Shown in pieces: positions 45,286 to 55,497 of a stretch of 64,000 bases of DNA (positions are counted from its first letter, which is position 1; every line of letters starts with the position of its first letter). A program made the translations under genes and the position numbers. A model generated the notes under the pieces. It made no database searches, was not told the origin of the DNA, and saw only the letters and a list, made by a program, of their open reading frames with translations. Source of the stretch: Bacteroides salyersiae WAL 10018 = DSM 18765 = JCM 12988. Lineage in GTDB: Bacteria > Bacteroidota > Bacteroidia > Bacteroidales > Bacteroidaceae. The DNA lies in assembly GCF_000381365.1 (NCBI RefSeq), contig NZ_KB905466.1:62001-126000 (forward strand). Reading direction: 5' to 3'.

Positions 45286-46338
45286 TTACAAATGATAAAA
45301 AGAACGATACCAATCTACCGTTTCCTTTACTCCCTCTTCAATCTCTTTATCGGGCTTAAAACCCAACTCTTTCTGTAATGCAGTGGTATCCGCATTCGTC
45401 TGATATACATCCCCGGGCTGCATCGGCAGATATATCTTTTCCGCAGCATATCCGATTGCCTTTTCTATGGCCTGAATAAAATCCATCAGCTTTACAGGAT
45501 GAGAATTCCCAATATTATAAATCTTATAAGGAGCTTTGGATGTACTCGGATCCGGCTCTTCCGGATTCCATGAAGAATTGGATTGCGGAATTGAATCAAC
45601 CACCCGTAATACTCCCTCCACAATATCATCTATGTATGTAAAATCACGAAGCATATCCCCATTATTAAACACCTTAATCGGACGCTTGTGTAAAATAGCA
45701 TCCGTAAACAAAAAAGGAGACATATCCGGCCTCCCCCAAGGGCCGTATACAGTGAAAAAGCGAAGTCCGGTAGATGGAATGTTATACAGATGGCTGTATG
45801 CATGTGTCATCAGTTCATTCGATTTTTTAGTTGCGGCATATAAACTTACCGGATGAGCAATACTATCTTTTTCAGAGAAAGGCACTTTGCCATTCAGTCC
45901 ATAAACACTGCTGGAACTTGCGTATACCAGATGCTTTATTTTATAATGCCGGCATCCCTCGAGTACATTAAGAAAACCGTCAACATTGCTTTCCACATAA
46001 GCATACGGGTTTTCGATTGAATAACGTACACCTGCCTGTGCCGCCAAATTTATTACAACATCAAACTTCCCATTGGCAAAGAGCATTTGCATGGCCTGTT
46101 TATCTTCCAGATTCATCCTCACAAAACTAAAAAGAGAATAAGTGCTGCTCGAAACAAACTTATACCATTCAATATCCTCCCGGGAAACACCCAACGTGAC
46201 AAGACGTCCGTATTTTAAATTTATGTCATAATAAGAATTGATATTGTCCAATCCCGTTACTTCGTCACCACGTAACAAAAGGCGCTTACAAACGTAAGAA
46301 CCGATAAAACCGGCAGCACCGGTAACTAATACTTTCAT
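45286..46338 (-). CDS. UDP-glucuronate 4-epimerase-like SDR (CapI type)
   Basis: This protein of 350 residues has a TGAAGFIGSYV Rossmann loop, the catalytic serine and YAATK (Tyr-x3-Lys) motif, and 'FTVYGPWGRPDMSPFLF', typical of the UDP-glucuronate epimerase family. It converts UDP-glucuronate to UDP-galacturonate. It overlaps the upstream glycosyltransferase gene by four bases and is followed by UDP-glucose dehydrogenase, which makes its substrate. Confidence 0.9.
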   Translation of the reverse strand: MKVLVTGAAGFIGSYVCKRLLLRGDEVTGLDNINSYYDINLKYGRLVTLGVSREDIEWYKFVSSSTYSLFSFVRMNLEDKQAMQMLFANGKFDVVINLAAQAGVRYSIENPYAYVESNVDGFLNVLEGCRHYKIKHLVYASSSSVYGLNGKVPFSEKDSIAHPVSLYAATKKSNELMTHAYSHLYNIPSTGLRFFTVYGPWGRPDMSPFLFTDAILHKRPIKVFNNGDMLRDFTYIDDIVEGVLRVVDSIPQSNSSWNPEEPDPSTSKAPYKIYNIGNSHPVKLMDFIQAIEKAIGYAAEKIYLPMQPGDVYQTNADTTALQKELGFKPDKEIEEGVKETVDWYRSFYHL

Positions 46339-47465
46339 AAATTTCCGGTCATTAAAATCTCATAAATCTCCAAATGTTTTGCGATAACATTTTCTATCGA
46401 AAAATCTTTTTCTGCCAAACATCTCGAGTTCTTACCCATTTTTTGTCTCAATGCCTTATCTTCAATCAAAATTTCCAACCGGTCCGCCAAGGTTTCACTA
46501 TCTTGCACCGGAATCAAATACCCATTGTATCCCTCTATCACAGTCTCCTTACAACCTATAGAATCCGTTGTTATAATAGGTCTTCCCACGGCAGTCGCCT
46601 CTATTAATGATTTTGGCAATCCTTCTTTATAATAAGACGGAAAAGCTACTATATGGCAGTCTTTTAACAAGCTCAATACATCCGTCCGATATCCCAACCA
46701 TTGGATATACTCTCCATCACACACTCTTTTTAAATCTTCCTCTTTTATCGCTTTCGGATTGTCATCCAACCCTCCACAAAGCAGAAATTGAACCTTATCC
46801 CGATATTTCTCTTTCAGTTTTATAGCAGCATCCGTAAGAATAAAAATTCCTTTCTCCATAATCATACGTGCCGTCAATAGAACTCTTATCTTGCCGCTTT
46901 CCGGTTCCGGAGTATAACAGAATTGCTGTAAATTCACACCAGATCCTTTAATCATATACGCTTGTTCCTCTCTTATTATGTGGTGTTTCCGAAATAGAAA
47001 TTTATCTTCACCATTTTGGAAAATAACGGCGAGATTACTGCGATGATGAGAAAATCGAAGGACTTTCGGAAGTATTTTCGAAATCACAGACCGATTCTCT
47101 TCCGAGAAGAAAATCCCTAAGCCACTTACAGCATTTACCACCCCACGAACACGAGATAGTTTTGCAGCCAATGTTCCCCAAAGTATTGTTTTAAGCCCCA
47201 CATGGTGCACGATATCCGGCTTTTCATGGCGATATAAATTATAAAGGAACCAGCAAGTGCACAGTTCCTCTCTAATATTCTGCCCCGAGCGATTCATCGG
47301 CAAGTCGATCACCTGTAATCCAAGAGCTTCAATATCTTTTTTCTTTCCGGTATCTTTGGTTACAATAGTGACGTTATAACCAGCTTTTTGAGCTTCTAAT
47401 GCAATATCTTTACGATGTGAAAGGAAGAACCAATCAACATTGACAACAACAAATAGTTTAAACAT
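46335..47465 (-). CDS. GT4-family glycosyltransferase
   Basis: This protein of about 376 residues has a GT-B fold: an N-terminal acceptor part ('DIVHHVGLKTILWG') and a C-terminal donor part with 'VLLTARMIMEKGI' and 'PSYYKEGLPKSLIEATAVGRPI', the EX7E-type motif. Two adjacent ATGs (47468, 47465) give the start. It overlaps the epimerase gene by four bases. It adds one sugar to the lipid-linked repeat unit at the inner membrane; donor and acceptor are unknown. Confidence 0.88.
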   Translation of the reverse strand: MFKLFVVVNVDWFFLSHRKDIALEAQKAGYNVTIVTKDTGKKKDIEALGLQVIDLPMNRSGQNIREELCTCWFLYNLYRHEKPDIVHHVGLKTILWGTLAAKLSRVRGVVNAVSGLGIFFSEENRSVISKILPKVLRFSHHRSNLAVIFQNGEDKFLFRKHHIIREEQAYMIKGSGVNLQQFCYTPEPESGKIRVLLTARMIMEKGIFILTDAAIKLKEKYRDKVQFLLCGGLDDNPKAIKEEDLKRVCDGEYIQWLGYRTDVLSLLKDCHIVAFPSYYKEGLPKSLIEATAVGRPIITTDSIGCKETVIEGYNGYLIPVQDSETLADRLEILIEDKALRQKMGKNSRCLAEKDFSIENVIAKHLEIYEILMTGNL

Positions 47466-47493
47466 CACGGAACAAGGTTTTGTATATTTCTAA

Positions 47494-48099
47494 TCACTTA
47501 CTATAAAATCGGATTATTCTTGCCGGATTACCAGCAACAATACAATTATCAGGAATGTCTTTCACCACAACACTGCCTGCCCCAACAATTACATTATCGC
47601 CAATATGAATATTGCCGATAATAACTACATTGGCACCTAAATTTACATTATTACCGATTATAGGCCTTCCATTATTTTTAGCCCCCAAAGTAGTACAATG
47701 CCTACAGGAAAAATTATTACCGATAGATTCCGCATTTAAAATGGTAGCATAAGGATGAGCCAATAAAAAACCTCCCCCCATCTTCAATGTATCAGAAATA
47801 ATAAAATATCTGTCACCTTTTCTATACCAACCTATCATGAGAGAAGCTATTGGTCCAAGGCGATAATAAAAGAGTGATCTAAAATATGCATTGTTATGTA
47901 AAAAGTACAAAGTACCCCAGAAAGGGGATAGCCTTATTTTCAAAGAGGGTAACATAGCTGCGACATCCGAAAAAAGTAATAGCCGCATATCTTTTTTTAT
48001 TAAAAATAAAAGATGAGGAATATATATAAATGAAAAAAAAATGGCCATACAAAATCTCACCAAATCTCTACAGTATTTTTTTCTATCCGTATCCATCAT
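47494..48099 (-). CDS. Hexapeptide-repeat acetyltransferase, serine-acetyltransferase-like
   Basis: This protein of 201 residues has a left-handed beta-helix at the C-terminal half ('RPIIGNNVNLGANVVIIGNI', 'HIGDNVIVGAGSVVVKDIPD', 'NCIVAGNPARII'). In a capsule operon it most likely O-acetylates a sugar of the repeat unit rather than serine. A hydrophobic segment at residues 13-35 is unusual for the soluble family and could bring it to the membrane. It overlaps the upstream GT2 gene by four bases. Confidence 0.85.
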   Translation of the reverse strand: MMDTDRKKYCRDLVRFCMAIFFSFIYIPHLLFLIKKDMRLLLFSDVAAMLPSLKIRLSPFWGTLYFLHNNAYFRSLFYYRLGPIASLMIGWYRKGDRYFIISDTLKMGGGFLLAHPYATILNAESIGNNFSCRHCTTLGAKNNGRPIIGNNVNLGANVVIIGNIHIGDNVIVGAGSVVVKDIPDNCIVAGNPARIIRFYSK

Positions 48100-48869
48100 T
48101 TACCCCAGATTAAATATCTCGTTTTTTTCAGTACGGCTCTAAATAATGCAATACAATAAACTAAATAAGCCTGAAACTTTCCTCCTCCATTTAAGCAGAT
48201 TACTTTCATTATTTCAGTTTTTTTCTTTTTCAGACTATCGGAAGTTGCCCCTCCGATCCGAAATAATGTTATATCATAATCTATATACAAAAACGAAGCT
48301 CCCTTATCATAGAATCGAATCAATAAGTCTTTATCCATTTGATATTTCAAATCAATACGATAGGCCCCATACAGTTCATAAGCATCTTTTCTAATAAAAG
48401 TACCTGGATGTGCCACACGGATATTAAAAGAGACCAATGGAAACTTCATGGAAGGTATATCTCTCCATTTAGAGTCACTATTTTCATCATAAACAACAAC
48501 ATTTCCTCTATATACATCCACGTTCTTATCATAGCATTCGGCCAACTTGAATAAAGCACCAGGAAGCAATAAATCATCAGAATTTATAATTCCTACTATC
48601 TCACCTGTAGCTCGTTTTATCCCTTTATTAAAAGCATCGCTAATTCCTTTATCTTTTTCAGATATCGTATAAGATATTTGACTCGCATATTTATCTATTA
48701 TTTCTAAAGTTCCATCAATCGAGCCACCATCAATAACTAAATATTCAATATTAGGATAATCTTGGGAAAGTATGCTTTTTATTGTTTCTTCTAAAGTTCT
48801 CTCACTATTTAGAGTTACAGTTATTATCGATATTTTGGGATAAAAATTTAATTTATTCCTCGACTCCAT
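48096..48869 (-). CDS. GT2-family glycosyltransferase
   Basis: This protein has about 257 residues from the ATG at 48869 (MESRNKLNFYPKISIITVTL). The open frame reaches 48917, deep in the neighbouring gene. It is a GT-A fold enzyme with 'IEYLVIDGGSIDGTLEII' and 'SEKDKGISDAFNKGI', and a DxD-like 'INSDD' metal site. It overlaps the previous gene by 17 bases. Sugar specificity cannot be read. Confidence 0.88.
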   Translation of the reverse strand: MESRNKLNFYPKISIITVTLNSERTLEETIKSILSQDYPNIEYLVIDGGSIDGTLEIIDKYASQISYTISEKDKGISDAFNKGIKRATGEIVGIINSDDLLLPGALFKLAECYDKNVDVYRGNVVVYDENSDSKWRDIPSMKFPLVSFNIRVAHPGTFIRKDAYELYGAYRIDLKYQMDKDLLIRFYDKGASFLYIDYDITLFRIGGATSDSLKKKKTEIMKVICLNGGGKFQAYLVYCIALFRAVLKKTRYLIWGK

Positions 48870-49743
48870 ACTTTCTTCTCCGTCTATCATATTCATATTT
48901 ACAATGCCATAATTCATACTTATATTTCCCTTTTGACGATTTATACATTTCGATACGAGCCATTAGTGGATAGAAAAAATCTACAATAGAACAATACAAT
49001 TTAGAATGAGTAACTTTATAATAATATCTCTCACTATTATAAAACCACAATGCTTTTCTTTCGATATTACTTATACTCTGACTCTCCAAATGTTGTATTC
49101 TTGCCGTTGGTATCGATAAAATATCATATCGTTTACTCCTTATTCTATAACACAATTCGGTTTCCTCACAATACATAAAAAAGCCGGGATCAAAAGCTCC
49201 TGTTTCTTTCAATACCGAAGCCTTTACCATCAAATCCGCACCAATGATAAAAGCTACGCGACGTTTACGATCTGTGTAATTATGCAAGCGTTCTTTACCA
49301 TAATATAATTTTAACGGTAATCTAAAAAAGTCAAATATAGAAGGAAAAAAAAGACTGTAAGATGTTGTCGGATTCATTGCTGCATTATATAAATTACCAC
49401 CACAAGCTCCCACTTTCGAATTTGTATCCAAAGCGTCAGACAATATTTTTATGGCATTATTTAGCAATACCGTATCTGGATTCAAGAATAAAATATTACG
49501 ACCTTTTGCCACCTTGACTCCTTCGTTATTGGCCCTGCCGAATCCTACATTTTGAGACAACCCTATATATACAACCTTATCTGCATATTTTTCATACAAA
49601 ATAGATTTAGAACCGTCTTGCGAATCGTTATCTACAACTATTATTTCAAATGTAATTTCTGTTGTACAAGAAAACACTGAATCAATAGCTGCAAGCAATA
49701 AATCCGCAGTCTTGTAATTAACTATGATAACCGAAACATCCAT
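48853..49743 (-). CDS. GT2-family glycosyltransferase, rhamnosyltransferase-like
   Basis: This protein of 296 residues has a GT-A fold with 'VSVIIVNYKTADLLLAAIDS', 'EIIVVDNDSQDGS', 'NVGFGRANNEGV' and 'LFLNPDTVL', the pattern of WbbL-like rhamnosyltransferases. With rmlA and rmlC in the operon, transfer of an L-rhamnose is plausible, not proven. The C-terminal part is basic and Tyr-rich. It adjoins the GT4 gene (start at its stop) and overlaps the next GT2 gene. Confidence 0.88.
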   Translation of the reverse strand: MDVSVIIVNYKTADLLLAAIDSVFSCTTEITFEIIVVDNDSQDGSKSILYEKYADKVVYIGLSQNVGFGRANNEGVKVAKGRNILFLNPDTVLLNNAIKILSDALDTNSKVGACGGNLYNAAMNPTTSYSLFFPSIFDFFRLPLKLYYGKERLHNYTDRKRRVAFIIGADLMVKASVLKETGAFDPGFFMYCEETELCYRIRSKRYDILSIPTARIQHLESQSISNIERKALWFYNSERYYYKVTHSKLYCSIVDFFYPLMARIEMYKSSKGKYKYELWHCKYEYDRRRRKYGVEE

Positions 49744-50930
49744 TATTCCAAAATCTTATTTTTGTGCAACACATATTTATAGAAATCATATATGGCAGAC
49801 ACATATTGTTCTTCAGAATACAGATGAGCAACTGTATCTTGCGCCGCCTTTATCATAGGAAAATATGTTACGACCCCATTCTCCATTATCTGATTAAACA
49901 GCGATGCCAATTCATTTATAGAAGAAAATCTTAAACCGATCTCTCTTTGAGAAAAAAGCAGACCATTATCAAATTGCTCTTTAGTACCCGCCGTATTTCT
50001 TCCAATCACTAAACACCCTGCAAACATAGCCTCTGCTGTTACGCGACCAAAAGCCTCCGCTTTGGAAGCAACTACCAGTGCAAGAGCTTTATGCATTAGA
50101 GTTTTCACTTTATCAGATGCAACACCTCCCATAAAAATAATTACGCTTTCCAATCCAGATAAGATCACTTTATTTTGCAACTCATCATGTAGTTTACCAT
50201 CGCCTACAACAATAAGTTTACATGTATTTGTATTGGCATATTTTCTCTGTTTGCAAAATAAAATATATGCATCAATAATATCATGTATCCCTTTAGCTTC
50301 ATCCAATAAGCCCACATAAAGAAAATAGTTCTCTTTAGATTCTTCAAAATGCAAATCCTCTGATCGGGCAATTCCATTATAAATAATCCGATTGTTATCA
50401 GTTTTTTTTATATAGTCAGCTATATCTTTGGTTATTGAAATTGAATAACTTTTACTAATTGCCCGATTTAACCATTTTCTTGAAGGTATAGGTTTTAGCC
50501 CATAGTCTTTCTCCAAGTATTCACGAACATGCCAGATATGAGGTATTTTTAGATTACGTGCTACAAAATATCCATATGGAATTGCTGATGTATTCGTATG
50601 AATAATATCAGGGGAATATTGTTTTGCAAGCTTTCTTATTTTCCATGTCGAAACTATATATCCTCTGATAATATGTAGCCATCTGGGAAAATATAACAAT
50701 TTATTCAGAACAGAATTCAACCTCGGATAAGACGCCATCCGATAGTATATCGTTTCGTGCCGAACCCCCAATATATCCAATTCATGGTATAACAATTTAT
50801 GTTCTATTGGAGATACGACCAAAACCTCAACTTTCTTACTGATAATACCATTTAATAAAGACAATAAAGATTTACTACTACCACTAATAAATGATTCGGG
50901 AGAGTAGGCCGTTAGTATAAGTATCTTCAT
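49743..50930 (-). CDS. GT4-family glycosyltransferase
   Basis: This protein of 395 residues has a GT-B fold. The N-terminal part has 'ILTAYSPESFISGSSKSLLS' and 'PDIIHTNTSAIPYGYFVARN'; the C-terminal part has 'YFLYVGLLDEAKGIHDIIDA' and 'SKAEAFGRVTAEAMFAG', the usual EX7E-type nucleotide-sugar site. It overlaps the polymerase gene by four bases. It acts at the inner face of the membrane. Confidence 0.88.
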   Translation of the reverse strand: MKILILTAYSPESFISGSSKSLLSLLNGIISKKVEVLVVSPIEHKLLYHELDILGVRHETIYYRMASYPRLNSVLNKLLYFPRWLHIIRGYIVSTWKIRKLAKQYSPDIIHTNTSAIPYGYFVARNLKIPHIWHVREYLEKDYGLKPIPSRKWLNRAISKSYSISITKDIADYIKKTDNNRIIYNGIARSEDLHFEESKENYFLYVGLLDEAKGIHDIIDAYILFCKQRKYANTNTCKLIVVGDGKLHDELQNKVILSGLESVIIFMGGVASDKVKTLMHKALALVVASKAEAFGRVTAEAMFAGCLVIGRNTAGTKEQFDNGLLFSQREIGLRFSSINELASLFNQIMENGVVTYFPMIKAAQDTVAHLYSEEQYVSAIYDFYKYVLHKNKILE

Positions 50931-52261
50931 TTCAAACTATATTTCATCACAATTTTTCTTTTCTTAAAGCTGTAAAAAGTCATAATTCCAATAAATGCCA
51001 AAGCATACATTTTTTGAATATGCCAAGTGAATATCATATGCATAAGCACAAAAAACAGATAAAATAACAAACAATACAAGGGAACTGAAAAAGATTTATA
51101 AAAACGCTTTATCAATAATCTAAAGAAAATTCCAAATAAGAACGGAAATATGAAAATCCCCAATACACCAAAATCAAGATAATGATAAATTGCATTTGTA
51201 TATGCGTAATTAGCTACCGTATCTTCCCCAACAGAAATCCAACTATCCTGAAAAAAATCAGTTGTATTTTCAGATACCAACGAAATTGTTATACCAAATT
51301 TCTTTAATATAATCCATGCATACCTGTTTAAACCATCAAAAGTAGATAAACCATACTGATACCCTATTTTATCCAAATATTGATTACTCAAAGCATAGTC
51401 AAACAATCGGAAGGGTAACAAAGAATAAGTGATAAACTGCTTATTCAATTCCTCGCTTCCATGGATAATCGCCTCCATATTAAAAGTAAAATAACCACTC
51501 CTCATTGCTGTAATCCAACTCATCATTATATAAGCTAAAAGAATCAGAATAACAATAAGAAGGTATGCAAATTTTGATACTTTTATTTTTGCAACATGGA
51601 AAATATCCCTACATATAAAATAACAGAATAATAGAGCCATGAAAAACACTAAAAAAGATGCACGACCTCCTCCTATCAAAGAATAAAGAACTAAAAACAA
51701 CAGAAAAAGAAATATCTTTCCCCACCGTCTATAACATAATATCATGTAAGCAGATATTGCACATAAAGAGTAAAATAGCGGAGGACAAAGAAAAGAATAT
51801 ATCTGAAAAAAAATGTTACCTTGGTTTTCTTTAGCTATCAAAGATATTGCATCAACCCTACTATCCAAAAGAAATAACAAAGAGGCATATTGTCTATAAA
51901 TATTAGTACATACTAGAATACCCAACAACACAATACCCAAAAAGAATTTACTATTAATAATCTTTTGCATTGTAGACAAAACCGACACATTTTCCGTTAC
52001 CAAACAAGATACTTGTAAAGGAGAAATATGAATACAAGAAAATCCGATCAAAAAAGACATTACGTTTAGTATTAACAAAAAATACGCATATGATGAAACT
52101 TCATATAGTCCATACGGATTGTATATAGAAAATAACAAAGCTAAGAACCAGTATCCTACAAATGATAATATAATCCACTTTGATAAATGATCTTTTATAA
52201 AAAACTGAATAAATAATAAAGCCAATATAAAAACAAAAAACACTCCGTACAACATATTCAA
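50927..52261 (-). CDS. Wzy-like O-antigen/capsule polymerase
   Basis: This membrane protein of 444 residues has about twelve hydrophobic segments and a large loop near residues 255-340. Sequence similarity within this family is weak, so the call rests on topology, size and the setting between glycosyltransferase and flippase genes. It would join repeat units in the periplasm. The start may be the first or third codon (MNM). Confidence 0.78.
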   Translation of the reverse strand: MNMLYGVFFVFILALLFIQFFIKDHLSKWIILSFVGYWFLALLFSIYNPYGLYEVSSYAYFLLILNVMSFLIGFSCIHISPLQVSCLVTENVSVLSTMQKIINSKFFLGIVLLGILVCTNIYRQYASLLFLLDSRVDAISLIAKENQGNIFFQIYSFLCPPLFYSLCAISAYMILCYRRWGKIFLFLLFLVLYSLIGGGRASFLVFFMALLFCYFICRDIFHVAKIKVSKFAYLLIVILILLAYIMMSWITAMRSGYFTFNMEAIIHGSEELNKQFITYSLLPFRLFDYALSNQYLDKIGYQYGLSTFDGLNRYAWIILKKFGITISLVSENTTDFFQDSWISVGEDTVANYAYTNAIYHYLDFGVLGIFIFPFLFGIFFRLLIKRFYKSFSVPLYCLLFYLFFVLMHMIFTWHIQKMYALAFIGIMTFYSFKKRKIVMKYSLK

Positions 52262-52262
52262 A

Positions 52263-53303
52263 TTATCCTTTCATATACTTTAGCCATTTCATTGATCCGC
52301 TTCCTCTGCGTTCTATATAATGAATGATACGACATTGAACCCAATAACATATTATAGCCAATAAATACAAAAACGCCCATTTTACCATCCAATTATCCAA
52401 ATAAGAGTTTACAACTCCTACAAAAGGGATATGCCATAAATAAAGCCAAATGGTATTTCGACCTATAAAAGAAGGAACGTTCAAATATCTATTAGAAATT
52501 AACGATATTGGGATTTTCTTCAATAATATCCAAATTAAAAGACTCATCAATCCACCATATAACAGGAAATAAGAACGAGGAGGATATTTGTATATAGGAG
52601 AAAGACAAATAGGAGTTCCCTTTTCTATCATCCAATAAGAAAAAGCAAACAAATTTGCCAACAGGAAAGAAAGAAAAAAGACTTTTAATATTTTATTAGA
52701 AGTTTTTTTTGCACGCAATCCTAATAGAAACATAAAAGAATATGACATATACAATATATACTCACCCAATATTGACGATAATTTATACGAAGCTATTTCC
52801 CTAAAAAGAATAACCAATAATTCTTGCCCTACCAATATCAATAATAACAGCAAAAAAAATGACTTTATAGAAACTATACGATTATTAATATACTGCAAAA
52901 TAGGAGTCAATAACATGAGTATTAAAAACACTCTCAAAATCCAGACAAAACCGATACCATACATTAAAAGATAACTGGAGAGAATTGTTTTTAAACCATA
53001 TTCCACACTAATAATGCGGAAAGAAAACAGAATATAAGCAATAATAAAATAAAAAGAAAGAAAAATATATGTAGGAACCAATAACCTTAAAACCCTTTTT
53101 TTAATATAGGGCCAATAATCTTTCAAATCAATACCCCGTTCAGACATCACCAATCCTGAAACAAAAATTATTAATGGAACATCAAAACAGCGAAGTTGCA
53201 AAATAAAAAAAGGCGGATTCACATGAGCTAAAAAAATCAGTGAAAGGCTAATAAAACGCGCAAAGTCTATTGTCTGCTCTCTCTTAATACAATCATTTGC
53301 CAT
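52263..53303 (-). CDS. Acyltransferase 3 family membrane protein
   Basis: This membrane protein of 346 residues has about ten helices. It has 'RFISLSLIFLAHVNPPFF' (with the family histidine), 'DVPLIIFVSGLVMSERG' and 'NTIWLYLWHIPFVGVVNSY' near the C-terminus. The pattern is that of the acyltransferase-3 (OafA/fucose 4-O-acetylase-like) family, which O-acetylates surface sugars. It overlaps the flippase gene by 11 bases and adjoins the polymerase gene by one base. Confidence 0.85.
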   Translation of the reverse strand: MANDCIKREQTIDFARFISLSLIFLAHVNPPFFILQLRCFDVPLIIFVSGLVMSERGIDLKDYWPYIKKRVLRLLVPTYIFLSFYFIIAYILFSFRIISVEYGLKTILSSYLLMYGIGFVWILRVFLILMLLTPILQYINNRIVSIKSFFLLLLLILVGQELLVILFREIASYKLSSILGEYILYMSYSFMFLLGLRAKKTSNKILKVFFLSFLLANLFAFSYWMIEKGTPICLSPIYKYPPRSYFLLYGGLMSLLIWILLKKIPISLISNRYLNVPSFIGRNTIWLYLWHIPFVGVVNSYLDNWMVKWAFLYLLAIICYWVQCRIIHYIERRGSGSMKWLKYMKG

Positions 53304-54831
53304 ATTTCATCGGATATATATGTTTCAATATTCTTTCGCTCAAAAACTTTCTTTCGTTCTTTTGAAGTCCTGTGAAAAATATGATACTTGCAACATAAAT
53401 CAAAAGCCCCAAAGTATATAAAACCAATTCCCCGAAATTGGTAGCGTCAGAACAACAATAAAAAGGAATAAAAAACGACAAAATAAATATCAACAAATTC
53501 TTTAAAACAACTTGTTTCATATAAGCAGTTAACGAAATGGATAAACTTTGTTTCAATATCCAAAGTCTAACAAAGAGTCCTATTATCGTAGTAAATATAG
53601 CAATATACATTACTGAATAAGAAGCATATCCAAATTTCAAAAGACAATATGACAAAGGAATATCCATCAACATTACAAGTGCAATACAAATCTGAAATTT
53701 TTTTATCCTTCCTGTTGCTTGTATGGCTGTAACCAAAGATCCGGCCATACTATGTATCAAACTCATTATTAATACCAAACGCAAAAACATATCTGTGTTT
53801 TCAGGAACAACAGTCAACCAAAGTTTAAGAATATAGGATGTATTCAATAATACAGGAATTACAACCATCAATAAGAGGTAAAAGGAAAATCTCGACCCCC
53901 TGAAAACAAGACTTAACATGGCTTGTCTTTCTCCGGAAGCATATAGTTTTGTTATTTGAGGATTCATTGCCATCTGGAAGTTTTGGACAAATCCTTGAAC
54001 CACCCCACTAACTTGATAAGCAATTCCACGGGCAGCATTTACAACCGGACCTTCAAATAAATTCAATAATATATTAACTCCTTGGTCTTTGGCTACGAAT
54101 CCTAAGTTTCCAACAAAACTCCAACCTGCAAAACCCATCATACGCATAAACAACAATTTATTCCAATACATAGAATAATGACACCCCGAAATTCTATATT
54201 TACAATAAGTAACATATACAATGCGAATAATGAAAGCAGATAATAAGATAAGAACTGCATAAAGTTTCAGTTTATCCCCAAAAAGCAAAGTAGATAATAG
54301 AAACGCAATCAATAATTTTAAAGAAACTTCCAATATACAAATATAGGCATAGACCTTCATTTTCTCATGAGCAACGATAGCCGCATTATACGGTACCCCA
54401 ATAATATTGATGACTAAAGCGAATATTGAGCATTGATATACCCAATTTGCAGCATTCAAACGATGTACAGGGATGTTCATTTTCACATTTAAAAACCAAA
54501 CCCCAATCGTTTCCGATAATAATAAAACGACAGCCGCTATTAAAAAATGGATGTTTATAGACATGGAAAAGACCTTCTGAAGTCTTTCCCATGTCCCTCT
54601 TCCTAATTCATATGCAATAAAGCGTTGAGAGGTAGCAATCATCGCCGAATTCAAAAAACCAAACATCGCTACTACCCCACCTACAACATTATAAATCCCA
54701 TAATCTTCTACATCCAAAACTGCTAAAACAATTCTTGATGTATAAAGACCAACAAGAATCGTAAAAAACATTCTGAAATACAATAAAAGCGTATTCTTGG
54801 CAATCCTTTTATTATCTTGAAAGTTAGTCAT
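53293..54831 (-). CDS. Wzx-like polysaccharide flippase
   Basis: This protein has about 512 residues from the ATG at 54831 (MTNFQDNKRIAKNTLLLYFR). The open frame to 54909 overlaps the rmlC gene and adds a non-typical leader. It has about fourteen hydrophobic segments of the MATE/MOP type, with 'LGLYTSRIVLAVLDVEDYGI'-like N-terminal signature (sequence VGLYTSRIVLAVLDVEDYGI). It moves the lipid-linked repeat unit across the inner membrane. Confidence 0.9.
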   Translation of the reverse strand: MTNFQDNKRIAKNTLLLYFRMFFTILVGLYTSRIVLAVLDVEDYGIYNVVGGVVAMFGFLNSAMIATSQRFIAYELGRGTWERLQKVFSMSINIHFLIAAVVLLLSETIGVWFLNVKMNIPVHRLNAANWVYQCSIFALVINIIGVPYNAAIVAHEKMKVYAYICILEVSLKLLIAFLLSTLLFGDKLKLYAVLILLSAFIIRIVYVTYCKYRISGCHYSMYWNKLLFMRMMGFAGWSFVGNLGFVAKDQGVNILLNLFEGPVVNAARGIAYQVSGVVQGFVQNFQMAMNPQITKLYASGERQAMLSLVFRGSRFSFYLLLMVVIPVLLNTSYILKLWLTVVPENTDMFLRLVLIMSLIHSMAGSLVTAIQATGRIKKFQICIALVMLMDIPLSYCLLKFGYASYSVMYIAIFTTIIGLFVRLWILKQSLSISLTAYMKQVVLKNLLIFILSFFIPFYCCSDATNFGELVLYTLGLLIYVASIIFFTGLQKNERKFLSERILKHIYPMKYGK

Positions 54832-54883
54832 TATTGGATAATAATGTAAATACTGTTTTTTAAAAGATACTCCAACTAAATAA

Positions 54884-55438
54884 TCAATAATCAAACACCC
54901 CATCGGCATCTTTCAATCGTGGATGCGCCTTATCTTTCTTACTTAAAACTATCTCAGCAGCAGGAATACGCCAATCAATACCCAGATCCGGATCGTCCCA
55001 GGCCAAAGCCCCTTCCGATTGCGGTGCATAGTAATTATCACACTTGTATTGAAACACAACCTCTTGGCTCAAGACGCTGAATCCATGTGCAAAGCCTCTC
55101 GGAATAAAGAATTGACGATGGTTTTCCGCAGTCAATTCTACCGCTACATGCTTGCCGAAAGTGGGAGAACCCTTGCGGATGTCCACTGCCACATCCAAGA
55201 CTGCACCTCTCACTACACGTACCAACTTACTTTGTGCAAAAGGAGGCTTTTGAAAATGCAACCCACGAAGTACACCATACGAAGATTTACTTTCATTATC
55301 TTGTACAAATACGGTTTTACATACTTTTTCTTCAAATTCTTTTTGGGAAAACGATTCAAAAAAATAACCACGCTCATCTTTAAATAATCGTGGTTCAATG
55401 ATAACTACACCATCGATAGCCGTTTTTATTATATCCAC
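54884..55438 (-). CDS. rfbC: dTDP-4-dehydrorhamnose 3,5-epimerase
   Basis: This cupin-fold enzyme of 184 residues is the third step of dTDP-L-rhamnose synthesis. Visible motifs: 'FKDERGYFFESF', 'QDNESKSSYGVLRGLHFQKP' with the active-site histidine, 'AVDIRKGSPTFGKHVAVELT' and 'FIPRGFAHGFSVLS'. It follows rmlA by 59 bases. The rmlB and rmlD genes are not in this window, so the chromosome must supply those steps, or rhamnose is not the end product. Confidence 0.93.
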   Translation of the reverse strand: MDIIKTAIDGVVIIEPRLFKDERGYFFESFSQKEFEEKVCKTVFVQDNESKSSYGVLRGLHFQKPPFAQSKLVRVVRGAVLDVAVDIRKGSPTFGKHVAVELTAENHRQFFIPRGFAHGFSVLSQEVVFQYKCDNYYAPQSEGALAWDDPDLGIDWRIPAAEIVLSKKDKAHPRLKDADGVFDY

Positions 55439-55497
55439 TGTTGTCTGCTAAAAATTAAAATTGGAAGTTCTTTTTTAAGGAAAGATAAAATGAAATT